From positions 405,684-469,683 of the forward strand of contig NZ_JAHUTS010000002.1 in the NCBI RefSeq assembly GCF_019209835.1: a stretch of 64,000 bases of DNA, read 5' to 3'. The stretch is from Enterovibrio paralichthyis. GTDB taxonomy: Bacteria; Pseudomonadota; Gammaproteobacteria; Enterobacterales; Vibrionaceae. A program made the translations under genes and the position numbers. The notes beneath the pieces are model-generated. The model had not been told where the DNA came from. It worked only from the letters and a program-made list of their open reading frames with translations, and did no database searches. This document shows positions 1 through 7,437 of the stretch, piece after piece (the stretch's first letter is position 1; each line of letters starts with the position of its first letter).

Positions 1-2
1 AC

Positions 3-764
3 CCACTGGTTGCTATCCTGCTGTTCATGTCTGTTTACCTGATCCCGGATTGGAACATGTCTGCGCTGCAGCAAATCCCAACCGTTGGTGACTTCATGAC
101 CACCATCTGGATTTCTATCCCAGTTCTGGTTTTCGCGTTCAACCACAGCCCTGCAATCTCTGCGTTCTCTATGGCGCAAACCCGCAGCTACGGTGAAAAC
201 GCTGAGCGTAAATCAAACCAAATCCTGTTCCGTACTTCGGGCATGCTGCTTGGTTTCGTTATGCTGTTCGTGTTCTCTTGTGTTCTGAGCCTGACGCCTG
301 CTGACCTGGCAGAAGCAAAAGCACAAAACCTGGCGGTTCTGTCTTACCTGGCGAACAAACACGAAAGCCCATTCATTTCTTACCTGGGCCCTGTTGTTGC
401 ATTCGTTGCTATCGTGTCTTCTTTCTTCGGTCACTACATGGGTGCTCGTGAAGGTCTGAACGGTATCATCATCAAGCAACTGCGCTCTCGCGGCAAAGAA
501 GTGAATATGAAGAAAATCGACATGTTCACTGTGGTATTCGTTATCGTAACCAGCTGGATCGTAGCGACTATCAACCCAAGCATCCTGGGTATGATTGAAT
601 CACTGGGTGGCCCAATCATCGCGACTATCCTGTTCATCATGCCGATGTACGCTATCAAGAAAGTACCGGCAATGAAGAAGTACGCTGGCAAGCCAAGCAA
701 CATCTTCGTGACTTTCATGGGTATGGTAGCGATTTCAGCGATTATGTACGGTTTCGTAGCGTAA
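3..764 (+). CDS. sdaC: Serine transporter SdaC, 3' part only
   Basis: Inner-membrane L-serine/proton symporter of the hydroxy/aromatic amino acid permease (HAAAP) family. The frame is open to the window edge, so the N-terminal part lies outside and about 253 codons remain. Family-typical stretches are visible: FNHSPAISAF, FSCVLSLTPADLA, LSYLANKHESP and WIVATINPSILGMIE. Several hydrophobic membrane segments are present and the protein ends in a hydrophobic helix. The sdaB-type serine dehydratase follows on the same strand, which supports a serine-catabolic role as in the sdaC-sdaB pair of E. coli. Here a strong terminator-like hairpin separates the two genes. Codon use is biased to preferred codons (CTG, GGT, CGT), suggesting high expression. 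Identity is confident from sequence; substrate is inferred from family and neighbour. Confidence 0.9.
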   Translation, partial: PLVAILLFMSVYLIPDWNMSALQQIPTVGDFMTTIWISIPVLVFAFNHSPAISAFSMAQTRSYGENAERKSNQILFRTSGMLLGFVMLFVFSCVLSLTPADLAEAKAQNLAVLSYLANKHESPFISYLGPVVAFVAIVSSFFGHYMGAREGLNGIIIKQLRSRGKEVNMKKIDMFTVVFVIVTSWIVATINPSILGMIESLGGPIIATILFIMPMYAIKKVPAMKKYAGKPSNIFVTFMGMVAISAIMYGFVA

Positions 765-791
765 TAAATCGTGTAGAATAGCGAAAATTCA

Positions 792-826
792 AGAGCAAGG
801 ATGCTAACTGTCCTTGCTCTTTTTTG
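792..826 (+). terminator. Intrinsic terminator after sdaC
   Basis: Ten-bp stem AGAGCAAGGA / TCCTTGCTCT (792-801 and 811-820) followed directly by a run of T. It lies between sdaC and sdaB, so sdaB needs readthrough or its own promoter. Confidence 0.85.
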
Positions 827-954
827 CTTTCCGAGACCGAACCAAGGACAAGCTCCGGTTCGGTATCTGGTCGCCTCCACGGATGGATCACTTTTAAATG
901 AATCCAAATGCGCGCAAAGCTCAACACTTGCGGGCATTGATTGAGGTATGACAA

Positions 955-2316
955 ATGATCAGCGTTTTTGACATTTATAAAATCGGCGTTGGACCGTCGA
1001 GCTCCCACACTGTGGGTCCAATGAAAGCCGGTAAATCTTTTATCGACGATCTGCGCAGCATGGATAAACTGCGTGACGTAACCAAAATTACCGTTGATGT
1101 TTACGGCTCACTGTCTCTGACCGGTAAAGGTCACCACACTGACGTTGCTATCATCATGGGTCTGGCAGGTAACACTCCAGAGCACGTTGATATCGACAGC
1201 ATCCCTGGTTTTATCGCTCGCGTTGAAGAAACTGAGCGTCTGCCTGTTGGTATGCACTGCCACACTGTGGATTTCCCTCGTGAAGGCGGTATGAACTTCC
1301 ACACCACTAACCTGCCGCTGCACGAGAACGGCATGTCTATCCACGCGTGGGTTGGTGATGAGAAAGTTTACTCTAAGACTTACTACTCTATCGGTGGTGG
1401 TTTCATCGTTGACGAAGAGAACTTCGGTAAAGACGACGAAAACAAAGTGAAAGTGCCTTACGCGTTTAACAGCGCAGAAGAGCTGCTGAACCACTGTAAA
1501 GAAACCGGTCTGTCTATCAGTGCAGTTGTGATGTCAAACATGCGTGCGATGCACTCTGAAGAAGAGATCCAGACTTACTTCGGTAACATCTGGCGTACCA
1601 TGCGTGAGTGTCTGGATCGCGGCATGAGCAACGAGGGCGTACTGCCTGGTCCACTGCGTGTTCCACGTCGTGCTGCAGCCCTGCGTCAACAACTTATCGC
1701 ATCTGAAAAATCCTCTAACGACCCAATGGCTGTGGTTGACTGGGTAAACATGTTCGCGTTCGCGGTGAACGAAGAAAACGCAGCTGGTGGCCGTGTAGTA
1801 ACTGCACCAACTAACGGTGCGTGTGGCATCATCCCTGCGGTTCTGGCGTACTACGACAAGTTCATCCAGAACGTTGGTCCACGTGAATACACCCGTTACT
1901 TTGCAGTTTCTGGTGCGATTGGTGGCCTGTACAAACAAAACGCATCTATCTCTGGCGCAGAAGTTGGCTGTCAGGGTGAAGTTGGCGTGGCGTGTTCAAT
2001 GGCGGCGGCTGGTCTGGCTGAACTGATGGGTGCAAGCCCACAACAGGTGTGTATCGCTGCTGAAATCGGCATGGAGCACAACCTGGGTCTGACGTGTGAC
2101 CCTGTTGCGGGTCAGGTACAGGTTCCTTGTATCGAGCGTAACGGTATTGCTGCAATGAAAGCGATCAACTCTACCCGCATGGCACTGCGCCGCTCTTCTG
2201 AGCCACGTGTGTCTCTGGATAAAGTTATCGAAACCATGCTGGAAACTGGTAAGGACATGAACGCCAAGTACCGTGAAACCTCTCAGGGTGGTCTGGCAAT
2301 CAAGGTTCTGTGCTAA
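955..2316 (+). CDS. sdaB: L-serine ammonia-lyase (serine dehydratase), single-chain [4Fe-4S] type
   Basis: Converts L-serine to pyruvate and ammonia in the cytoplasm. The 453-residue length matches the fused alpha+beta SdaA/SdaB class. The N-terminus reads MISVFDIYKIGVGPSSSHTV, the signature of the family. Three cysteines at about residues 339, 381 and 392 have the spacing expected for the [4Fe-4S] ligands of type 2 enzymes. The last residue is Cys453, consistent with the C-terminal cysteine that caps the cluster in the resting enzyme of this family. A GAGGT ribosome site sits 7 nt before the ATG. The gene follows sdaC, hence the sdaB label, although SdaA and SdaB paralogues cannot be told apart with certainty by eye. 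A terminator hairpin follows at 2341. Confidence 0.93.
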   Translation: MISVFDIYKIGVGPSSSHTVGPMKAGKSFIDDLRSMDKLRDVTKITVDVYGSLSLTGKGHHTDVAIIMGLAGNTPEHVDIDSIPGFIARVEETERLPVGMHCHTVDFPREGGMNFHTTNLPLHENGMSIHAWVGDEKVYSKTYYSIGGGFIVDEENFGKDDENKVKVPYAFNSAEELLNHCKETGLSISAVVMSNMRAMHSEEEIQTYFGNIWRTMRECLDRGMSNEGVLPGPLRVPRRAAALRQQLIASEKSSNDPMAVVDWVNMFAFAVNEENAAGGRVVTAPTNGACGIIPAVLAYYDKFIQNVGPREYTRYFAVSGAIGGLYKQNASISGAEVGCQGEVGVACSMAAAGLAELMGASPQQVCIAAEIGMEHNLGLTCDPVAGQVQVPCIERNGIAAMKAINSTRMALRRSSEPRVSLDKVIETMLETGKDMNAKYRETSQGGLAIKVLC

Positions 2317-2340
2317 TCACTGATTCAGGCACTGAATATA

Positions 2341-2371
2341 AGAAAACCGCCGAAATGGCGGTTTTCTTTTG
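2341..2371 (+). terminator. Terminator after sdaB
   Basis: Perfect 11-bp stem AGAAAACCGCC / GGCGGTTTTCT with loop GAAAT and a T-rich tail. A-rich on the other side, so it may also serve the convergent sigma-factor gene. Confidence 0.85.
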
Positions 2372-2388
2372 TCTGAAATCTGGGTTCA

Positions 2389-2970
2389 TTAGGCCGGTGC
2401 GAATTCGCCCTCCTCTGTCATCACGTGCTTTTCTGCCGCATCAATGGCGCGGTAAAGGCGCATTTTGGTGGCACTGAGCCCAAGCCCAAGCACGTTGCTG
2501 ATCTCTTCTAGTGAGAGGTCATATTCAAACCGCAGCACAAGGATTTCCTGCGCGGTTTTGGCCAGAGATTTCACCGATTGTGAAATGCCTTCCCCGGTGG
2601 TCACCGGACATTTTTCTTCGGTTCCAACTTCTTCCGAAAGCTCATCTGAGACAAAACGTTGCGCCAGTGTCGCCCGTTTTTTCAGGTAGCTTCGGCATTG
2701 GTTGTCTGCAATGGCATAAAGCCAGCTTCTGAATGCTGCTTCGCCGCGATAGGCGTGGATGTAGCGGTAGATCCGTACCAAGGTCTCCTGTAACACGTCA
2801 TCCGCGTCATGAGGACACCCTAACCAAGCCATGCATCGACGATGTAATGGTGACAGATAACTAGCGACCAATTGGTCGAAGTAATTGCGGGCTAAAGGAT
2901 GCCCCGCCTGAATCTTAGCAATCTGTTCACGCTCGCTGTTTTGAATACAGGTTGAATCCACTGAATGCAT
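2389..2970 (-). CDS. ECF-type sigma-70 family RNA polymerase sigma factor
   Basis: A short sigma factor (193 residues) with the two domains of the extracytoplasmic-function group. Region 2 is centred on the DADDVLQETLVRIYR segment and the AFRSWLYAIADNQCRSYL helix. Region 4 contains the helix-turn-helix LSLEEISNVLGLGLSATKMR. Region 3 and region 1.1 are absent, as expected. The start at 2970 is chosen because AGGAGGGT lies 6 nt upstream of that ATG; an upstream ATG in the same frame at 3015 has no such signal. No anti-sigma factor gene is adjacent on either side, which is unusual for ECF sigmas. The next gene upstream on the same strand is an outer-membrane protein. Function as a sigma factor is confident; its stimulus and regulon are unknown. 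Confidence 0.9.
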   Translation of the reverse strand: MHSVDSTCIQNSEREQIAKIQAGHPLARNYFDQLVASYLSPLHRRCMAWLGCPHDADDVLQETLVRIYRYIHAYRGEAAFRSWLYAIADNQCRSYLKKRATLAQRFVSDELSEEVGTEEKCPVTTGEGISQSVKSLAKTAQEILVLRFEYDLSLEEISNVLGLGLSATKMRLYRAIDAAEKHVMTEEGEFAPA

Positions 2971-3240
2971 GTTAATACCCTCCTGGTATTCGAGTGGTGA
3001 ATACAACCTAGCCAATGCATTTCAAACAATCAAACACTGTTTTCTATCCAAAACCGCAAATAAATTTCAACAATTAAGCCAGAAGTTTTAGCCATTTTAT
3101 TGAACAGTGTTTTATTATCAAACACTTAACTGCACCCATTTAAAACAGCGTTCAATTAATGCACTAAAACTGTGCATTTAAATGTCTCAGAAATTCTCAC
3201 GGGTGGAACAAGTTGATATCCAAGATTGACGGTTTTTAGA
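2971..3240. other. AT-rich intergenic region upstream of the sigma factor
   Basis: No coding potential, tRNA or repeat seen. It should hold the promoter of the sigma-factor gene. No unambiguous -35/-10 pair was picked out by eye. Confidence 0.5.
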
Positions 3241-3270
3241 AAAAGCCCTCTATAAAAGAGGGCTTTTGAA
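3241..3270 (-). terminator. Terminator of the outer-membrane protein gene
   Basis: Stem AAAGCCCTC / GAGGGCTTT around a 7-nt loop. On the minus strand it is followed by TTTTTC, immediately downstream of the stop at 3278. Confidence 0.85.
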
Positions 3271-3277
3271 GATGTGA

Positions 3278-4438
3278 TTATTTGAGGCGGTAAGTCACAC
3301 CAAACAGCAAGGCGCGGTCAATTTCGTCATTGCCGTTGTTGTCGATGTTATCTTCCGTATCTTCCAGCAAGCCCGTGAGCGACAGGCTCAAGGAGTTGGA
3401 AATGTAGTAACGGAATGTCGACGCCACCGTATTGGTGGTGATGTCATTGCTGTGCTCGTATTCGGAATGGGTCAGTAACCACCCGTTTTCCCAGTCGATA
3501 TTGTCTGAAAACTCATAAGTCAGCGACATATCGTTGGCAAAGACATAACCATTGTCGTTGTCATCAAGAATTGCGGTGAAAATTGCCTCTTCAGAGAATT
3601 GAAGCAGGTTATTAATTGGCAGGTGGTACTCTGCCCCAATCTCCAGCACAGGCTTGCTGTCTGAACCGTCATAGTTCGAAATCACAGCACCGACACCGGC
3701 ACGCACCAACCAACCGTATTTACGGGTAGAAATACGTTCGTTCTCCAATACGTCATAAGAACGGATTGCACCACGCGCGCCGACGTTACCCAACAGCGCA
3801 TCAATGTCCTGAATCCAGTACTCCAGATAGTCTTCAAGACCGTACCGACTCCTGTACTCCTCCTCACGGGAAATGACATCAGCCACCGCGATGTAGGTAT
3901 CCTTCCCTACGCTGCCCAGAAGCCCACGCTCCTGAAGCGCTTCGACAAGTCGAATGGATTTCGCCATTGGTGTGGCGTTGACCACACGACCGTAACCCAC
4001 ACCCACCGTGACTTTGGTGAAAGGGTCTTCCATGCCTTTCTGAACACCAACTTCGCCTTTACCGTACCAGAAGGCTCCGTCGCTGTTGGGCTGGAAATAC
4101 ATATCATTGGTGATGGCACCCAGTGCCTGGTAGTTCGACACACTGTCATCTGTCGCATTAGGTCCACGCGAACGTGACCCCGTACCGACAAAGTCCAGTT
4201 TGGTTGTCCGATCCGGAGAATCAAACACTTGTTCATAGTCGAGGTTGATGTAACCGTTATAGCTGGTCTGATCTTGGTTACCACCGTTTAAGTTAAATTG
4301 CGCATCCAGGTACGCATCCTCATAGGCCGATGTCGCTTCATCAAAGTCATACATAGTGACTGGCGCTTCTGCGAGCACAAAGGGGGCAAAGGACAGCGAA
4401 ATGCTGGTCGCAATTAAAGAGTGCACGTGCTTTTTCAT
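3278..4438 (-). CDS. Putative outer-membrane beta-barrel protein, function unknown
   Basis: A 386-residue exported protein. An N-terminal signal peptide (basic MKKH start, hydrophobic stretch, cleavage expected after FVLAEA) is followed by alternating aromatic/polar segments typical of beta-strands, many acidic turn motifs (DDNDNG, DNIDNNGND), and a C-terminal strand ending ALLFGVTYRLK. This fits an outer-membrane beta-barrel. A helical-looking insert (about residues 165-215) interrupts the strand pattern. AGGAAGAGA just before the ATG supports the start. I do not recognise the family. The gene stands alone with its own terminator, 307 bp upstream of the ECF sigma gene and on the same strand. 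Whether it is a target of that sigma factor is only a guess. Confidence 0.7.
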   Translation of the reverse strand: MKKHVHSLIATSISLSFAPFVLAEAPVTMYDFDEATSAYEDAYLDAQFNLNGGNQDQTSYNGYINLDYEQVFDSPDRTTKLDFVGTGSRSRGPNATDDSVSNYQALGAITNDMYFQPNSDGAFWYGKGEVGVQKGMEDPFTKVTVGVGYGRVVNATPMAKSIRLVEALQERGLLGSVGKDTYIAVADVISREEEYRSRYGLEDYLEYWIQDIDALLGNVGARGAIRSYDVLENERISTRKYGWLVRAGVGAVISNYDGSDSKPVLEIGAEYHLPINNLLQFSEEAIFTAILDDNDNGYVFANDMSLTYEFSDNIDWENGWLLTHSEYEHSNDITTNTVASTFRYYISNSLSLSLTGLLEDTEDNIDNNGNDEIDRALLFGVTYRLK

Positions 4439-4660
4439 AGTCTCTTCCTGAATACCTAGTTAATTAGAAAGATGTCGAAAGTCATACGTGGCTTCCAACG
4501 TCCCGTAATGCTTAACCGGGTACAGTGATGACTGATGTAAGTCACACTACGTCACTAGAAAAAACGGCAGGATGTCATTTATCGCAGGCAGTTTTAGGTG
4601 TGAGAATTTTGTCTACTTCTTAACGGTGGCTTGCACCATTATTGACGTGGTTTCAGACAG

Positions 4661-4686
4661 CAAAAAGCCCGCAAAAGCGGGCTTTG
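4661..4686 (-). terminator. Terminator of the OFA-type transporter gene
   Basis: Nine-bp stem AAAGCCCGC / GCGGGCTTT with AAAA/TTTT loop, T-run on the minus strand, 22 bp beyond the stop codon. Confidence 0.85.
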
Positions 4687-4706
4687 AATCACTGATTAAT
4701 GTGCGA

Positions 4707-5927
4707 TTACGCAGTCGCTTTTTGCGCGTCTGCTGCTTCCGCTTTCACTGGTTTAGTGATGATAGACAGAACAACCGCTACTGCCAGCATCGCTGCACAG
4801 ATGGTGTAAGCCATTACGTAGTTGTCCGTCATGTCTACTGCAGTTGCTGCAACAACAGGACCGATGAAACCACTCACACCCCATGCAGTGTAAAGCACGC
4901 CGTAGTTACCGCCGTAGTTTTTCAGGCCGTAGTAGTCAGCAGTGATTGATGGGAATACTGCCAGCAGCGTACCGTAACCAACACCTGCAACTGCCGCACC
5001 TACCATCAGAGTGAACTCAGTGTTGTAGGTTGCAAACATCATCATGTTGATGCCTTGCATGATGAACGCAAGCATCAGGGTTTTCAGACCACCGATTTTG
5101 TCAGACAGGATACCTGCTGCAACACGGCCGCCAGAGTTGAAGATAGACAGTACAACAACCAGGAATGCAACTTGAGTCAGGTCAGACTGGTTGATCGCGA
5201 TTGAAGTGATGTTACCGATGATCATCAGACCTGCAGAAGACGCCAGTGCGTACATCAGCCACAGTGAGTAAAACTGTGGAGTCTTAACCATTTGACGCCA
5301 ACCCATGTTGTTGTCGCCACCCGATTTGGCAACGTAGCCAGCAGGTGCTTCTGGTGTGTAATCCGCAGGTGGGTTGTTGATAGTGCAAGCCAGTGGCACT
5401 GCCAGAACCAGGATACCAACACCCAGGATCAGGAAGCTTTGCTGAACGCCGTAGTCGTTGATCAGCATCGTTGTCAGAGGTGCCAGGTATACCGCAGCCA
5501 GACCGAAACCTGCAGCGATAAGGCCGTTAACCATACCCTTCTTAGATGGGTGGAACCACTTCATAGCCGCTGGTGCCAGACATGCGTAACCGAAACCGAT
5601 ACCACAGCCGGTGATCACACCGAAGCTCAGCAGTAGAGTCATAGGTGAAGTCGCAAAGCTGGAAACGATCATACCGATCGCACACATGATGGTGCCCAGG
5701 ATCAGTACTTTACGTGGACCCATACGGTCTTGCAGGTTACCGGCAACCAGAAGAGAAAGTGCAAAACAGATAGTTGCGACGGTGTATGGCATAGATGCAT
5801 CTGCGTTCGACCAACCCTGCTCAACCAGAGACTGTTTGAAAACAGACCATGCGTACAGGATGCCGATACACATATTGATAAAGAAACCCGCAGCTAGAAC
5901 GCCCGCAGCTTTGTTCATTTTTTTCAT
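4707..5927 (-). CDS. Major facilitator transporter, oxalate/formate antiporter (OFA) family
   Basis: Twelve-helix inner-membrane carrier of about 406 residues. The N-terminal half carries LYAWSVFKQSLVEQGWS and the loop motif NLQDRMGPRKVLILG between helices 2 and 3. The second half carries DKIGGLKTL, the equivalent loop after helix 8, and SITADYYGLKNYGGNYG, typical of OFA members. The substrate is not determined: the family includes oxalate/formate exchangers, but many marine members are uncharacterised monocarboxylate carriers. The first in-frame start (GTG, 5948) has no ribosome site; the ATG at 5927 has a weak GAGT upstream and gives the usual short cytoplasmic N-terminus, so it is preferred, with some doubt. 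Codon use resembles highly expressed neighbours. It stands alone between its terminator and a 680-bp intergenic region. Confidence 0.85.
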   Translation of the reverse strand: MKKMNKAAGVLAAGFFINMCIGILYAWSVFKQSLVEQGWSNADASMPYTVATICFALSLLVAGNLQDRMGPRKVLILGTIMCAIGMIVSSFATSPMTLLLSFGVITGCGIGFGYACLAPAAMKWFHPSKKGMVNGLIAAGFGLAAVYLAPLTTMLINDYGVQQSFLILGVGILVLAVPLACTINNPPADYTPEAPAGYVAKSGGDNNMGWRQMVKTPQFYSLWLMYALASSAGLMIIGNITSIAINQSDLTQVAFLVVVLSIFNSGGRVAAGILSDKIGGLKTLMLAFIMQGINMMMFATYNTEFTLMVGAAVAGVGYGTLLAVFPSITADYYGLKNYGGNYGVLYTAWGVSGFIGPVVAATAVDMTDNYVMAYTICAAMLAVAVVLSIITKPVKAEAADAQKATA

Positions 5928-6225
5928 GTTACGACTCAATAAAATCACTTAAAAAAGGTGTCGCCGGAAAATCCCCTAGCTGCGCCACCCAACCCAACAC
6001 CCAAACTACCTAAAAGCGATGTTTTTCAGAGACATAAACTTTTAAGTGGTTTGGGTATAAATTATTTTTGGCATTCTTCAAATTTGTTGAGAATGACAGA
6101 AGCGCGCGGAGTCTAACAGGGAATGATTAAGTGATCAAAATCTACTTTTGTTTAACGCGAAAAAAGTTTTAATTGGTCATTTTTTAATCATGAAATGTAA
6201 CAATCTCATCACTTCTTACACATAG

Positions 6226-6266
6226 AAAAAGCCCCAACACCCTGTATCACAAGGTCTGGGGCTTTC
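6226..6266 (-). terminator. Probable original terminator of nfsA
   Basis: Stem AAAGCCCCA / TGGGGCTTT (6228-6236, 6257-6265) with an inner ACC/GGT extension; on the minus strand it is followed by TTTTTC. It points away from nfsA but is separated from it by the 284-bp inserted element. Confidence 0.65.
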
Positions 6267-6314
6267 GACATATTTAGTTACAAGCTGTCACACACTGTTT
6301 ATGGGTTAATCACC

Positions 6315-6598
6315 CTAGGGTCTGTTGACCTTTGGTGGTTAAATTTTGTTCTAGCCATAAGCGTTTTAGGCGCGGCGAGGTGTGTACCGCCTAGTTATTC
6401 TAAGCAAATACACCTCAACAAAGCATAAAACGTTTAGGGTACGGGACGCGCAGTCGAACCCTTCGGGCAGCGTTTGTGGAGAATTTCTGCTGTGTTATCG
6501 GCTTCTCATGTAGGCTAGCTACACATCGAAGCCTCTGCCTTGCATAAAATCCCCACAAACTGCTGCAAAAATCATCATCAAAGATCAACAGACCCTAG
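6315..6598. mobile_element. MITE-like non-coding element with 19-bp terminal inverted repeats
   Basis: The ends are CTAGGGTCTGTTGACCTTT (6315-6333) and its reverse complement with one mismatch at 6580-6598. A TA dinucleotide lies at both outer edges (TA-GGGTCTG ... CAGACCC-TA), as expected for elements that duplicate a TA target, such as the IS630/mariner group. Inside are further inverted pairs: CGTTTTA/TAAAACG, GAGGTGT/ACACCTC, GGCTTCTCATGTAG with CTACACATCGAAGCC, and GCAGCGTTTGTGGAG with a near-complement at about 6550-6567. The whole element could therefore fold into long hairpins. It has no open reading frame of note, so mobility would need a transposase from elsewhere. The assignment as a MITE is inferred from structure. 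Confidence 0.7.
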
Positions 6599-6606
6599 TT
6601 ATGTGG

Positions 6607-7329
6607 TTACTTAATGCTGAAGCCTTTACTCTCGATGAAGGCTTTCATAAAAGGACGCGCTTCTTTACCCAGGGTGTCGGCGATCTGTTCGCTCCAGCTC
6701 ATCTCTTTATTACCGCCGGTACGGGTGCGGTAGTATTCGCGCACGATCGCATCATAATCTTGCAACTTGTCGCTATCCATCGGCTGGTAACTGTCGGTGT
6801 GAACCACCAAATCTGCGGGTAAGCGCGGTTTTGTTTCTGGATCTTGCGCGGGGTAGCCAAGACAGAGGCCAAACAGCGGCAATACATGAGAGGGCAAGTT
6901 CAGCAAATCGGCGACTTTGTCAGGGTTATTGCGAAGCCCGCCGATATAAACACCACCCAGCCCCATCGACTCTGCTGCCACCAAGGCATTTTGTGCCATC
7001 AATGCAGTATCCACTGCTCCAATCAAGGTTTGCTCGGTAAAACCCAGTTTGGCATCCGGTTTGATTTGCGAATGACGATTGAAATCAACGCAGAACACAA
7101 AGAACTCCGCCGCCGACGCCACATAGGCTTGGTTGCCTGCGTATTCAGCTAGAAGCTGACGCTTTTCCCTGTCCACAACACGGATGATACTGGTGCACTG
7201 GATAAAACTGGAGCTCGACGCCGCACGGGCACAATCAATGATCGCCGTGCGCTGTTCATCTGAAATTGGCTGTTCGGTAAATTTGCGGATGGAGCGGTGG
7301 GACAATAACGTTTCAACGACAGAATTCAT
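6607..7329 (-). CDS. nfsA: Oxygen-insensitive NADPH nitroreductase NfsA
   Basis: FMN-dependent cytoplasmic reductase for nitro compounds and quinones. The 240-residue length equals that of E. coli NfsA. The N-terminal HRSIRKFTEQPI motif, the AASSSSFIQCTSIIRV segment and GLGGVYIGGLRNNPD are typical of the NfsA/FRP group. The C-terminal region has the PRLPADLVVHTDSY segment. The start at 7329 is chosen over the upstream ATG at 7350 because AAGGAAAGG precedes it at good distance. The stop lies only 8 bp from the right end of the MITE-like element at 6315-6598. A palindromic repeat sits upstream at 7367-7405 between this gene and the alcohol dehydrogenase gene, which is on the same strand. Confidence 0.92.
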   Translation of the reverse strand: MNSVVETLLSHRSIRKFTEQPISDEQRTAIIDCARAASSSSFIQCTSIIRVVDREKRQLLAEYAGNQAYVASAAEFFVFCVDFNRHSQIKPDAKLGFTEQTLIGAVDTALMAQNALVAAESMGLGGVYIGGLRNNPDKVADLLNLPSHVLPLFGLCLGYPAQDPETKPRLPADLVVHTDSYQPMDSDKLQDYDAIVREYYRTRTGGNKEMSWSEQIADTLGKEARPFMKAFIESKGFSIK

Positions 7330-7366
7330 TTCCCTTTCCTTGTATCGCATTGGTTTGATGGAACCA

Positions 7367-7405
7367 GTATACCCAAACCACCTGCAGATGCAGGTGGTCG
7401 GTATG
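7367..7405. repeat. Palindromic repeat, CCTGAAGATGCAGG family, copy 1
   Basis: Contains ACCACCTGCA-GA-TGCAGGTGGT flanked by GTATACCCAA on the left and CGGTATGC on the right. Related copies occur at 23043-23084 and 57208-57257, with a half copy at 54978-55009. It lies downstream of the alcohol dehydrogenase gene and upstream of nfsA, and may act as a weak terminator on the minus strand although it lacks a clean T-run. Confidence 0.6.
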
Positions 7406-7437
7406 CAATAAAGGAGGTAAAAGTTCGCGGAAAAGTG

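Noticed and set aside
838..873. Inverted pair ACCGAACC / GGTTCGGT upstream of sdaB as a riboswitch or operator
   Set aside because: Single stem with a 20-nt loop and no further conserved structure; too little to call.
213..937. Long minus-strand reading frames opposite sdaC
   Set aside because: They overlap a well-conserved gene, have no ribosome sites, and their translations are low-complexity or resemble mirrored membrane codons.
4520..4556. CRP site upstream of the outer-membrane protein gene
   Set aside because: Only one half-site (GTCACA) is good; the other half does not match.
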